A stretch of 64,000 nt of DNA, taken from the NCBI GenBank assembly GCA_021464245.1, contig JADCRB010000003.1, positions 510,631-574,630 on the forward strand, given 5' to 3'. The notes below the pieces were generated by a model. It saw nothing but the letters and a program-made list of their open reading frames with translations. It was not told the origin of the DNA and did not search any database. The DNA comes from Carallia brachiata (lineage: Eukaryota > Streptophyta > Magnoliopsida > Malpighiales > Rhizophoraceae). Positions 51,158 through 63,227 of the stretch are shown in pieces; position 1 is the first letter of the stretch, and the number at the start of each line of letters is the position of its first letter. The translations under genes were made by a program, and so were the position numbers.

Positions 51158-51432
51158 CTACCCCATCACGAGAATTTCGGAACTAACTAAACCAGGACAG
51201 CTGCATTTTACTTAAAATAATTTGCAAACTAGATAAATTAAGCTAAAATGAGTCATTTAAACTGGTAATCAATTAAGATTCTAAGATAAAGACCCCAATT
51301 TCGTCTGTATGGCGAATTTCGCGTAATGCCAGCGCCAGGACTATGACCTTGTCTAGATTATCCAAAACAGCTGTGAGGATTAAACTAATTACCACCTTCA
51401 GTGGATAAAAACAAAGCTTGCCTACCGAAAGA

Positions 51433-52440
51433 AGTTGACATGCATTTAGTGGTGTCTTGAAGTCGTGATCATCGGAATAATCTTCAATTACATTTGGGTT
51501 AGAAACCAAAGCGGTTTTTGTTTTGGGGGAATAACACATATTAGAATTATCTAAAACTAAAATATTTTTTTTTGTCGAGTTTCGTTGGACCGTGAATTAT
51601 ATAAATAAGTAGCTCATTTGTTCTCATAAATCTTGCACTCTCAACATTTAATATGGAACTTTTAATTCTTGATTACTAAATCTAACACCCTTAAGAGTAA
51701 AATAAAATTTTACAGGGATTAGAAGGAATTTTAGAATTTGACTTCACTTTTAAATAATCCAGTTAATTCAATCTCAATTATGTGAAGGAAAAAAAATTGA
51801 GATCTGCTAGAGGGATTTAAATGAGACTGAAATGCTTGAAAAAAATTCCTTTCGGGTGGGATACTGGGCAAGAGTTTGAATCAGTTGCAAGTTACGGACT
51901 AATTATTGAACTGAAAAAAAATAAAGGTATAAAATTTAACTAGTTTAATTGGTATTTCAATGGGTAGAACTGATATTTAATAATAAATATATATTTATAT
52001 AAATAATTAAAAAATAATATTTATAATTGATGATTGAATATTAAATTTTTAATTTTAAAAACTAAATTGAATGTTTTAATCAAATTATGATTAAATTGAA
52101 AATTTAATTACATTTAAGGTTTAAATTATAATTTAAATAAAATTTAAGTTAAATTATAATTGCTTATATTTATTGGTCCTGTTTAATCGATCTGATCAGC
52201 TCGATTTTGATCGATTTTGATCGGTCTAATTTATGAACTGAAAACTTGGCCCATCATCTGTTAAAACAGGCAGACCGACTGACCTGATCAAATCTTAACA
52301 CCCATGGTTTGAAATACTCTGGACTTGATGGTTTGAAATATTTGAAAATATAATTTACCTAGCAACTATGGCAAGCAAAAACTGACTTGCAATCTCAATC
52401 ATAAACAATGGCTCCATTACGAGGTCCCCAGCCATGGGAG
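51433..52440. repeat. Upstream block shared with 21827-23190
   Basis: Begins about 10 bp beyond the end of unit B. It matches the 21.8-23.2 kb locus in blocks, interrupted here by the MITE at 51881-52306. Confidence 0.6.
51881..52306. mobile_element. Decayed MITE, same family as 34013-34481
   Basis: Shares the order of internal words with the 34-kb copy (AATAATATTTATAA, AATTATAATTTAAATAA, GATTTTGATCGGTCTAA). It is flanked by GTTTGAA at 51874-51880 and 52307-52313. The paralogous locus at 22345-22351 has a single GTTTGAA and no insert, so the boundaries and the 7-8 bp target duplication are supported by an empty site. Confidence 0.75.
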
Positions 52441-52491
52441 GTGATAGCAGAAACTTAACTTAATGACAATGAACTTTCTGGTTTTTAATAG

Positions 52492-52927
52492 TCACCGGTG
52501 GAGCTACATTTGATATTGTGGGGATAATTGCTCCTACTGAAAAAATAAATATAAGTATAATGAGATCTAAGTTTATAGTGTTGTCCAATTAAAATTTGTA
52601 TTTTGTCTCCAGTGCTCCCATTGAAAAAGAAAAAAAAAATTAATAAAACCTAAATTTATACAATTGCTCCTACAAAAAATTTATATTTTGTCTCTACTAT
52701 TTATTTTATTTTAGGTTTTGCTTGCGTTTTTTTATTATTTAAAAAAACACAATAAACTTATTATATTTTTATTAAGATAATACAATTTACTGTATAAATT
52801 ACTATTTTTTGTTAAAATATAATATTATTTTATTATTTCTCTTACTATTTATCACAAAAAAATTTAAAAAATAATTTTTTAATGCGTTGTTTCCCCCACT
52901 ACTTTCAATTCCTCGCTCTGCCCCTGC
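52492..52927. mobile_element. Non-autonomous repeat with GGAGC/GCTCTGCCCC ends
   Basis: Left end CACCGGTGGAGCTACATTTG, right end CAATTCCTCGCTCTGCCCCTG, partly inverse of each other. The interior is AT-rich and repeats TGTCTC and GCTCC words. This layout is common in plant genomes. Class uncertain. Confidence 0.5.
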
Positions 52928-52935
52928 TTATGGAG

Positions 52936-53156
52936 GAAGTTATTATGGAGCTTCTGAGCAGCTTTCATCCAACTACAATTTTTCATGTTGCACGGACGTC
53001 GTTGATGCTCTCGCAAAAGAAGCGCTGGGGTTGTGACTGGAGAGGCTTCTTGGAATAGAGACTTACTTCCTCTGGTTTTTCATTAATTGATCATGATGTA
53101 CTGCACTTTTCAGTTTGAATGAAGCTATGATTTTGACTACAAAAAAAAAAAAAAAA
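52936..53156 (+). mobile_element. LINE 3'-end remnant with poly(A) tail
   Basis: The frame ending at 53036 reads DVVDALAKEALGL then stop, like the last helix of a LINE RNase H domain (VADALAKxA). About 100 bp of 3' UTR follow, ending GATTTTGACTAC and a run of 16 A (53141-53156). The left boundary is not defined, and no target duplication was found. Confidence 0.6.
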
Positions 53157-55764
53157 CACAAAACTTTCTAACCTTGAAAGAAACTTGAACATGGGTTCAA
53201 TAAAACTCTGAACTCTGAAGAAATCGAAAAGTTAATATTTTTTTTTATTTCATTAAATTCATTGGATTATAAATTATATAACAAATATAATTTTTTATAT
53301 TTTTATAAATCTCATACTAAAACTTAACACATCTGAGATGAAAATCACAAACTTTAACCACTGAAATAAAAAAAAATCTACTGAAATAAAAGAAACACGT
53401 AAAAAAATTTACTCGATGGTCATACAAATTAATTGACCATTTGGCACAGCGAGAAAGAGAAAATGACGCAAACATGACAGCAAATCCTGAGATTCGTTCG
53501 TGAAAAAGTAGATGTGCAGTAATTTTTAGTATAAAGGTGAATTTTATCTCTAAAATTTTGTTGTTTTTTTTAGCTCATTTATAATTTTTTTGGGCCAAAA
53601 TTGATCTTAGTATAATATTTTTTTTATCTCTATAATTTTTTTATCTCTAAAATTTTTAGTAATAATTTTGGTCACACTAAACACAGACTATTACTTGTTT
53701 GGATTGGATAATAATGATAACTTAGAGCCTGGACTTGCTTGTCTATTAACATGAAGTATATGGTCCAATTCTTTAAGAAAGGCCCAAATTTGACAGGCCA
53801 GGCTGACCCCTCGGTTTTTTTACTAGGAAAAAGTTATAAATCCCGAGATTAGAAGTATTCGGTGGGGTTGATCACAAAAAAAAAAAAGAAGTATTCGGTG
53901 GGTGAGCTGTAGTTCAAGTGGTGGGGGTGGTAACTCCCATCATGCCAGACTCCCGCCTGAACCACATGCCCCCTTCTCCTTATATAATGTTCATAGTTGA
54001 GCTTCAAGATAACTAAAAAAAGAGTTAAAAGTATCCGAATTATTGACTAAATGAAATAAAGAGGTAATTTTTTAAAATAATTATAAAACTTTTTACAACA
54101 AAATAAATTAAGTACATTACATTATTTTATTTTTGTTATAAAAAGTATAACTGTGATTTCAAAAACATATCTTTCAGTTTCAGTTGCACAGAAATTTAAT
54201 TATCCAATTCAACCCATCCAAACTTTATATGGTCAATGTTGTTGACAATTAGAGGGTAGCAACAAATAACGCAAAAAAAGGAAATAATATTTTTTTTTTG
54301 TTGTCTATTAAAGATATGACAAGGTCATTGTATGAGAGATGGAGTGAAAGAAGAATGAAGTTTGAAACTCAATCACTCCAGTTGAAGACCATTGCTCAAT
54401 TTTAGATTTATTAAGAAGTGAGGTATCTTTCTTTTTGTTTTTTTTTTTTTTTACCCTAATTGGAGCGGGAAGATGTAGACCTAATTCCGTTTTCTTAAAC
54501 TTGGCAGCAACTGAGCTATACTCGGTGATTAAAATAAGTAAATTTTTATTTTGACTCTCTTTTTTAAGTAAATGTAACTTACTCATAATTTTACGTTATA
54601 AAATAAATGGAGTCTATGTAAATTAAAAATAATATTTAAATATATTAAATCATAAATTAATTTTATTAAAAAAAATAAAATTACCAAGTACCTTAAAATA
54701 AATAAATCCTTAATTAGTGTCTCATTGCCCTTACGTCCAACTAATTCAACAGGACCCAAGATCCCAGATTGCATCAAATGGAGCATGGGACCATGGGAAG
54801 AAAATTGAGCTTTCAAACTTATTAATATGATATATGGAGCAATTGCTCCAAATATACGACGATGTACAACGAATTGTTAAGTAAATTATGAAGCAAGTGC
54901 AAGTCATTCCAAGATACTGTGGGAAATTTATATATCACATCTTAAGTTTAAGGTATATTTACGTTTTACATATCAATGTTCCGAAAATTACAAAACATAT
55001 CACAAAGTTTGTGTGCAGTAACCAAAAAATCTTCCGTTAATCTACCGTTAGTAAATGTTTGTTATAATAACAACAATGCCATTACAAATTGTCAAAACTG
55101 ACGAAAATACCCTTATAAGTTTCATCAGTCCAGAATCAGGAAAAAATAATAACATAAGGAAAGCAGAAACCCATATTCTTGTGGACATTTTATCAAATAC
55201 ATTTCTGACTTCAAAAAATCATTCCATTCTTAATATACCCAAAAGTCGATCCATTCCAAGAAACCATATATATGGTAAATCGTTGAGATTACATATATAG
55301 TAAAGCACACAAGAGAAAAATTCGATTTAATTCCTTCCAGAATCGTAAGGGAAAAAAAGAACAAACGAGGAAAAGCAAACCAGATATCAATTTTCACTTG
55401 GAATAGAGAGACAAAGAAGGAGTGACGAGGGAGGAGAGCCCCAAAAGACGCGAAAAATCAGCCAGATCTAAAACGTTTCACCATCCACTTGCTGTCTTGT
55501 AATGGCACGCGCAGGAAAGAAAGAGATTTCTCAAGGATTCATTGATAGTTGTGTGGGAGAGGAGGGATGATTGCGAGAGAGGGAAGATGTGGAGGAGGCG
55601 CTGGAGGAGGCTCTGTCGATTTTGATTTAGATATGAGGGTAAAGATGTCTTTTTACAAGTTCCGTCCATTTATACTAATGACTGTTTTCCATAGGACTTT
55701 TTTTTTGTAATTTCTCACACAATATATGTGCAATGTAAACATACCGATGTAGAGTTCACTTCTA
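53157..55764. other. AT-rich intergenic DNA
   Basis: A poly(A) micro-insertion with 16-bp repeats (53851-53902) is followed directly by GAGCTGTAGTTCAAGTGG (A-box-like) and GGTGGTAACTCCC, possibly a SINE head. A purine-rich stretch lies at 55400-55620. No gene recognised. Confidence 0.4.
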
Positions 55765-55971
55765 AGGAGTAGTGATATATGAACCACCGGCCTGTGTGAA
55801 GGAAGTCTACGTGAGTGCTATAAGTTTTTCACTATTAGGTTTATTTTTATAAGAGCAGTCGAACGAATTTTTTAAATAAAAATTATTTTGAATTTAATTT
55901 ACAAATACAATAATAAATACAATAATTGACGCACCAAAAGACTCAATTTTTTTTTTTTGGTTCAAAAACAG

Positions 55972-58544
55972 ACATATGGACCACCGGACAGCCTGCCAAA
56001 ATTGGTTCCTCCATGTTATCGTTTTTTCTGTTTTTTTGGTTTAATCGTCCATGGCACTGTTACGCCAGATAATCAGATCCTGTAATCAAAATATTAATTA
56101 CGAAAATAAAGAATTCGGACAGTGACTCATCAACTGCTAACCCAAGCAGTAATTAATTTTGGAAATGTGTCTCCCCTTGAAAAACTTGCAACGCAAAAGC
56201 GATGTCTTTGGCAGTCCCAAGCGGGTCCAAACCACCTCAACTCTTCAACGCAACGTTGATTTTGTTATTAATCCATCCTTTATGCTCGAAGCAAGCAGGT
56301 CATATGTAAATATATATTGTCATCCATAGCAAGATCACACACGAGCCAATCAAAATTTCAGTGCACATTTTGGGACTATTGTTAGGTGTAAATAATCCCA
56401 ATACCACCCATTGCATCGATCTGATAGCAAATGCACTTACGATATTACTTAAGGGCTGTTTGATTTATGTTCTAGAATTAGAATTAAAATTAAAATTAGA
56501 AGTAGAATCGGAATCGACCAAATAAAAAATAGAATCACTTATTTTATAATATATTTGATTTACTCTTGAATCAGAATCAAAGCCCTTCATAATTGTTTGT
56601 TTCAGTTCAAAATTAAAACAAACATTAAATATATGATAATATTTGTCACAATAAAAATAATATAAACGCTATTAAAATAAATATTATCTATATCAAATTA
56701 AAAAGTATGAATTACAAAAATATTATAATGTAATGTCAAATTAAAAAATTAAATTACTATAAAAATCAAATTAAAAATTATAATAAAAACTAATAATAAT
56801 AATAATATACTTCACAATGATAACCATAAACATAAAATCTAAAAAATAAAATTTTAACATAAAATTTTTTCTCAACATAATACTATGACATAACATCATT
56901 AATAATTAGTAATGGTAATGACAATAATAACGACAACAATAAAAATAATATTGTAGAGATTACAAAATAGTTTATTAACAATAAATAAATAATTATTTTA
57001 ACTTTAAAATTTTATTATTATTTACGATTTAATTATTATCCTAAGTTTTGAAACATTTGATTTTTATTATAATATAAAAACTTATTGTTATTATTATTTC
57101 ATGAGTAATAAAAGCAATATAATTACGATATAGAAATAAAACACGGGAAAGTGGAGAAAGTTAAAGAGTTGGAGATAGTTAGAAGGAAAATGAGAATGAT
57201 TGATATGGTAAATTTAAAAATTATGACTCTCTTAAAGTGAGGAATTTCATTCTCTTTTTTAAGAGAATGAGAATTTATTTTTCATAAAATAAATGATAAA
57301 AATAAAAAATAAATAATTGATTATCATTCTCGCATTAATTTTTTTTTTAAACAAGTACCTCCTCAGTTGGGGAAAAAAATATATAAAAGATTTCCGACAG
57401 CAAAATATGTATAAAAAGATAAGACAGAGAAAAGATATAAACTTTGTTGCCCTAAAGGAATGAGAATATATAAATATATGTACACACTTCGGTTCAATGC
57501 AAACACGAAAAGTTATTACACTAAACTGTTAGAGGTACCTATTTTTAAAATGAAGTAAGAATTATCAGTTTACTTCCATAATTATATAGAAATGAGTGTA
57601 TATTTAATTTTATTAAATATCTTAATAAAAATTTAAATACATGATTATTTAATATGAAATATGACCGAATTTTTTAATTACGTATATCAATTAATTTATG
57701 TTAATATATGCAAGTACCACAGGGTGTATGAATGCAATAGAATAAAATAATCACATATCATAATTCATGACAATAGTGTACTCATCTACTAATTAAAAGA
57801 TAATGTATGACCGGCGTGTCTGGGCAATGATGTGGGCCCCTGAGATCCAAACATATTCTCTTGTTTTATCTTGTCAATTATTTATGAAGTGAAATTTTGC
57901 ATCTCGTTATATAAATTTGAAGTTCAAATAAAATATATAATGACACATCAACTAATTGTTAAATTAAGCAATAATTAAATATCAACGAGTTGGAGAGTCA
58001 CCATAAACACATTGATTGCAGTGCGCAGCTCAATGCCCGGTGTATTTGCGGAGCCACACGAGAAATCCTCTAATAGGTAACCAATAAAAAAGAAAAGAAA
58101 TCCTCTAATAATTAATATAGGACAAATTTATATAAGATTAAATAATTCAAATAAAATAAATCAGTGTTCCTAATGATTTATTGCACAAATTTTTAAAATT
58201 TCAATAGATTATTCTGAGGGCCTTTACAAGAATATAAATATGAAAATGTAATTACGCAAATATGTATAAGAAACATCCATGAAAATATAGCATTAACAAG
58301 GAGCAAAGCTGACTAACTGAAATTTGTATAACTCTGATGTATTTTTCGTGCAGTGTATTGAGTCAGATAACGACACTTTACGCTGGTCACTGACGGTGAT
58401 AGATCTTCGATCATGGGAACCATCTAGGAAACGACAAGCAAAAGAGGAACAATCTTGACAAAGCCTTCGCCATAGCCAAAGTGGTGGACCTAGTGATAGT
58501 GAATTGAAATGGAAAATTGAGAAGAAAACAATGAGGAGCCCCAT
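55972..58544 (-). pseudogene. Third beta-galactosidase (GH35), exploded pseudogene
   Basis: Exon relics appear in the right order on the minus strand. 58321-58544: hydrophobic leader (LLIVFFSIFHFNSLSL), then DRRSITVSDQRKVSLSDSIH, where live genes have YDRRSLIINGQRKLLISASI. 58008-58075: PGIELRT with a one-base shift. About 57815-57910: weak trace of the catalytic exon. 56357-56428: CNG..MW-type exon. 56161-56250: GLDPLGTAKDIAFALQVFQ. 55972-56020: [14 protein letters not shown]. Exons 2, 3 and 6 and the whole C-terminal half are gone. The YDRRS signature differs from YDSNA of copies A and B, so this is an older, distinct lineage. A stray AGGSYITT-like trace lies at about 55765-55790. Confidence 0.82.
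56453..57360. mobile_element. AT-rich insertion inside the galactosidase pseudogene
   Basis: Starts AAGGGCTGTTTGATTTATG and ends near TTTTTTTTTAAACAAGTACC, a loosely inverted pair. It separates relic exons 7 and 5. The interior is rich in AGAATTAGAATTAAAATT repeats. MITE-type origin is inferred. Confidence 0.45.
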
Positions 58545-61386
58545 TTGTACAGGATCAAAATTTATTTTTATAGTGAGTACAATAGTTACTACGGGTAATA
58601 CTTTACAATCCCAACAAAAAATTGTGGCCTATGAAAAGCTGAAAATTTTAAGGATGTAAATTTAGTTTACTAAACGTCTCAATTGAGAGTAGAACTCATG
58701 ATCAACTCAAGATTTTTGGCAAAAGATTAAAATTTATTAACGTCCGAAGAGATATTTCAAATCTTTTTCTAATCCAGTCACACCAAATCTTTTACAGTTT
58801 TATAGATACACTGAAGCACCATAAGAGATACCCTATCAGATAGAATAAAAAAGGTAAAACTATATGAAAATTATGCATATTATATTTTTGTGCATATGTC
58901 ACATAAATTCAGTTATCTTTCGAGCAGAAAATACATGTCAACGAAAAGGAATTTAGTTTACAGTAAAACAAACAATGGACGCAAATTATGATTTGCATTC
59001 AGTTGTTTTTGTTTAACTTCTCTAACTTCAACAAATGCATTCACCATTAGCACAATCAACTCATTTTTTAGACACATTAGTTATTTTTTGAAAACCCAAC
59101 ACTCCCGATTATGAACCATATTCGGCCATAGAATTCAACACTCCACTTGATAAAAATTTGGCAGTAACACAAAACTATTGTGACACATCTCTATTTTATC
59201 CATCCAACTCTCCATTTTAGCCATCCAATTTTGTGACTTCTTCTCTATATTTTTTGTTCCCAAGTAAATAATTCAATTACAAAATACACTTTTTTTTAGA
59301 TAATTATTTTCTCCCTCTCCTTTTCTTTTGGTACAATGAAAACCAGAGGAACGGTTCCTATAGCCACTATTTCAGACATATTATGAACTTTGTTCCCACA
59401 GAAAACTAATAATAATAGTCTCTTAAAAACACTCAAATAGTTAAGATTTAAAACTTATGTTTTAAAAGTTTTGAATTTAATTCTGAAAAAAATGTGATAT
59501 TTATAAGAATAAGAATAATTATTTTTATTGTTTAACTCATTATCTAACAGACTTCTTAACGAGAAAAGTAAAAACATTAATAATTCTAAGTACTAAACTT
59601 AAACACAGAAATTTGCACCTTCATGGGACCTTCATGGTTCCGCGTGTGGTGCTACTAATCAAATTATTTTCGTATGTATCTACGAGACTCCGCATAATTA
59701 CGATAATTAACTGATCGATATTTTCATGTTACACATTCGGGAATCGCATTAAAAATCATATGACAACAACAATAAAACCTATATTTCAAATTTAATTTTG
59801 GTCAATTAGACGAATTTTGTCTCGACATGCCTGTCTATTATGTATTAAGAATCATATAATAAATAAAATAGTTTATTATTATCGAATGGAATTAGATTGA
59901 ATTTCTTAAACAAGCCATTTCGTTAACATATATTTGATGGAGACATGTATTGCAGTGTCCGAGGGACGTGGGAATCATACAAATAAGCAGGCTCCTATCC
60001 CTGGATTGAAACTTGACAGCAATACGTTTGTTGGAGAGAGTTGAATTCGCTGTCCGTGTTTATTTTGCTTAATAGTATATAAGTTCAACTAGCATATATG
60101 ATAAGTAATAACCTTCTTTATTATGATTAAAAGTGACAATCTAGTAATATTTTAACATGTCTTTTTAATATTAACTTAGTTTCGAGTGTTTGTACTTACA
60201 CTTCCCTTATAATAGAAATATTTAATATAAACACGACATATGAGTTTAAGATTCGTTAATGCTACAATTAAGTTTGGGGAGATCCGTTTCAAATTTAATA
60301 ATGTTTTGATAATAAGTCTTTTCTATGAAACTGAACGAGGATATCAATAATTAAAAAGTCAGCCTCATTCTGATAATTTAATGGTTGATATAAGTGATTT
60401 TTTTTATTAAAAAAAACGTAATGACCTTTTTTCAAGAGGCTAGCAATAAGGGGCCAAAAATGATTTGACAAACATAACAACGGACTTCTAATTGGTTCTC
60501 ATTCTTTTGTCTCATCCTTCTTATTTTCCATGGTGACGTATATAATAGATTTTTTTTTATACTTCACATAATAGCTCTATTGCTCTGGTAATAATAATGT
60601 TGCACATTATTGATCCTTGAGGTCTACCGACAAAGGAGGATTATTCTTTATCAGGCAAAAAAAAATCTTAAATTTAAATCTTTATCAGAGAAAGATTTTG
60701 AATTTAAGTCTCTGATAAAGTAGTTTGTGAGATTAAATTTATGTTTATGAAGTATACTACTTTAACACGAGATCAATACTTTATGACAGAATTATGATTA
60801 CTTTTTCAATTTTCTTAGCAACAAAATAAAATTTATAGTTTTGTTTTATTTTTCAAGTTGGATTCCCTTTATTTGGTCATATGATTTCACATATCAAATT
60901 TTCACTTGTTATACTAAGTCCATTTTTTTGAAATCATAAGAAGGAAATGTTCACAAGAAATTATCTCTTTTTCCCCTAAACTAAAGAATTAAAGATTGAT
61001 TGAAGCTTAAACTATTATGTACTTATAATTAGTCATCCGATTAACAACTACCTAATTAATCATTATTGACAATCATATAATCTAATGATAAAATCTCATA
61101 ATCTACATAAGTTGGCAGAATTTAAGTTTTCCCAAGCATTTTTATACTTAATTGAGAAAGACATCAAAGAGAAACATTTGTTCATATAATCAATTTTTTA
61201 ATTGTGTCCTTTATCTTTGCGTATAGTTTATCAAACGGATATATGGAGCTACTTTTTTTTTAATCCAACAAGATTTTCTCATTCAAAAATTGAAAATAAT
61301 TAATATATATATAATTTTATTAATCATATTCAACTGTATGTATTAATTGTTGGTGCAATTGTTTTTATTAAAAATATCACTTACAA

Positions 61387-61762
61387 TGTGTTTGGAGTGA
61401 GAGGAAGCGTAGGGAAATGAGGGAAAAGAGAAAGAAAGTAGAGAAAAAATAAAATTATTTGGAGTGGTGGAGAAAATTGAGGGAAAAGAAGTATGGTGAA
61501 AGAAAAAGTGAATAGTAATTTACGAAAAAAAAAGTAGTGAAGAAAATAACATTGTTTGAAGTGGTGTAAAAAGTTAAGAGAAAAGAAGTATAATAAAAGA
61601 AAATCTGAATAATAATTTATGTGAGAAAAAATGGTAAAAAAAATAAAATTATTTAAAGTGGTAGTATAAAAAGTTAAGAAAAAAAATATAAAAAAGAAAA
61701 ATAAATGACAATAATTATAATTTTTTTTCTTTCTTTTTTTTTCTTACTAAACAAACAAGTCC
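61387..61762. mobile_element. MITE-like element with internal tandem units
   Basis: Starts GTGTTTGGAGTGAGAGG and ends CTAAACAAACAAGTCC. Inside, the left-terminal word recurs as ATTTGGAGTGG (about 61459), GTTTGAAGTGG (about 61554) and ATTTAAAGTGG (about 61648), each followed by an AAGAAAA..GAATAATAATTTA-type stretch. The element has therefore grown by tandem duplication of its left part. Confidence 0.6.
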
Positions 61763-63158
61763 TTAGAGAGAAGGTGTCTTTGTCAGCAGGAGTAGGAAGA
61801 GGTCTTGAGCAAATGGGCTAAACTGGAACGTAGGATTTTTCCTGATGAAAAACCAATGGGAGATGCACGCATTTCCATTACACGTATGTTCCAAATCCTA
61901 CTTGTTGGCATTGTCAATAGCACCTGGTTTTGAGGTCGGATGAGATGTAGACAAATGGACATCATTCTGTGGGCACCCTTTATCATCACCTAAATGCCCC
62001 TAATGCCCCCACATTATTATACACATATATAAATATATAAGTTCATTGTTTTTTTTTTTTTACTGAAATAGATAATGGAAGTGGAGTCTTACAAATCTGT
62101 CATGGAAGATTATATATTTGTATGCATCCAAAGTAAAGTGCAAACAACTAAGCTTAGACTTGTCGAGAGAGTAAATTGCAATAAGTCCAATAAAAATTAC
62201 TGCAAAACTGTCTGAGACCCAAAAATTCAGAGTATACGTTAAGGTGGCTTCTTTGTTAAGGCAATAATATCTCACTCACCATTTGAATTTATAACTTCCC
62301 TGATATCACCTCTTTTAGGAGTTTAATGAGGTTATATTATTACTTAATACTAAAATCATTTTTACCAATGAAGGTCTCAAGTTTGCATGCATATATTGGT
62401 TATTCATTTCAATCTTGAAATTATTACATTAATTTCCTATTTGTACGCTGTTGTAAATTATTATGTTAGTTATTAGTAAACCACACTCAATAATCAGCCA
62501 AAAGATCAAAGAAGAAAAAAACTTAAAAGGGTTTTTTCTTTCTTATAAGAAGTTTGTTGTCCTTCAATTAAATAACTAGATTGACAGTTCTTTTTATTTA
62601 CATAAACCATACAATACTTTTTCAAAATAAGAGTCGAGATTTCAAAAATAAAAATATGAATTTTAAATATTGAAATAGTTTTTGAAAGACGAATATAAAG
62701 TTAATTCCAAGAAACTTCCATTGATGACTTTGTTTTTTTTTTTTCTCTGCGAAGATGGTGAAAGGGACTAGTGAAAGTAAACTAAGAATTTTACCCAATT
62801 TGACGTACCCAAATCTCTAATTAAAATTCTCAACTGTTAACCATCTTTTTGTTTTTTTTACGTATGACTATTTTTTTCACTTAAATGAAAGTTGAAGGAT
62901 ATTTTGGTAATTCAAGGGACTGGACAACAACTTGCATTGCAAGTTGCAAGAGTCGCGGGAAAAAAGGAAAAATTTTTAGGGAAGGTCGTTCTCGATGCTT
63001 TAATAATATGGGCCGGGTCTCGCTACAGAGCTAATTGATATTTAATTTTCTTTAGTAATAATTGAGGTCCACTCCACACTGCCTAAGCCCTTGGATCATT
63101 GACACGTATCCGAAAAACGCCAAAAGATGAGTGGGACAACGGGAATCTTCCCGGTGAT

Positions 63159-63227
63159 CGGTGGGCCACGGTGGAACATAAAGTCACCATCGTTAGACGT
63201 GGACGTATTAAAAAAATGGGCCCACCG
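63159..63227. promoter_or_regulatory. Inverted pair of TCP-type GTGGGCC/GGCCCAC sites
   Basis: CGGTGGGCC at 63159-63167 and GGCCCACCG at 63219-63227 are exact inverses, 51 bp apart, about 515 bp before the FLZ start codon. Class I TCP factors bind GTGGGNCC. An ACGTGGACGTA string lies between them. Regulation is inferred. Confidence 0.5.

Larger units (their letters stand above)
45632..51421. repeat. Segmental tandem duplication, unit B
   Basis: Partner of unit A (37964-43783), same orientation. Exon lengths are identical to unit A except exon 10 (3 bp shorter), exon 12 (1 bp longer) and the last exon. Introns also align throughout. Confidence 0.85.

Noticed and set aside
55940..55975. T12 plus GGTTCAA considered as another micro-insertion
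   Set aside because: The ending resembles the others, but candidate flanking repeats (CAAAAGACT and AAAACAGACAT) do not match well.
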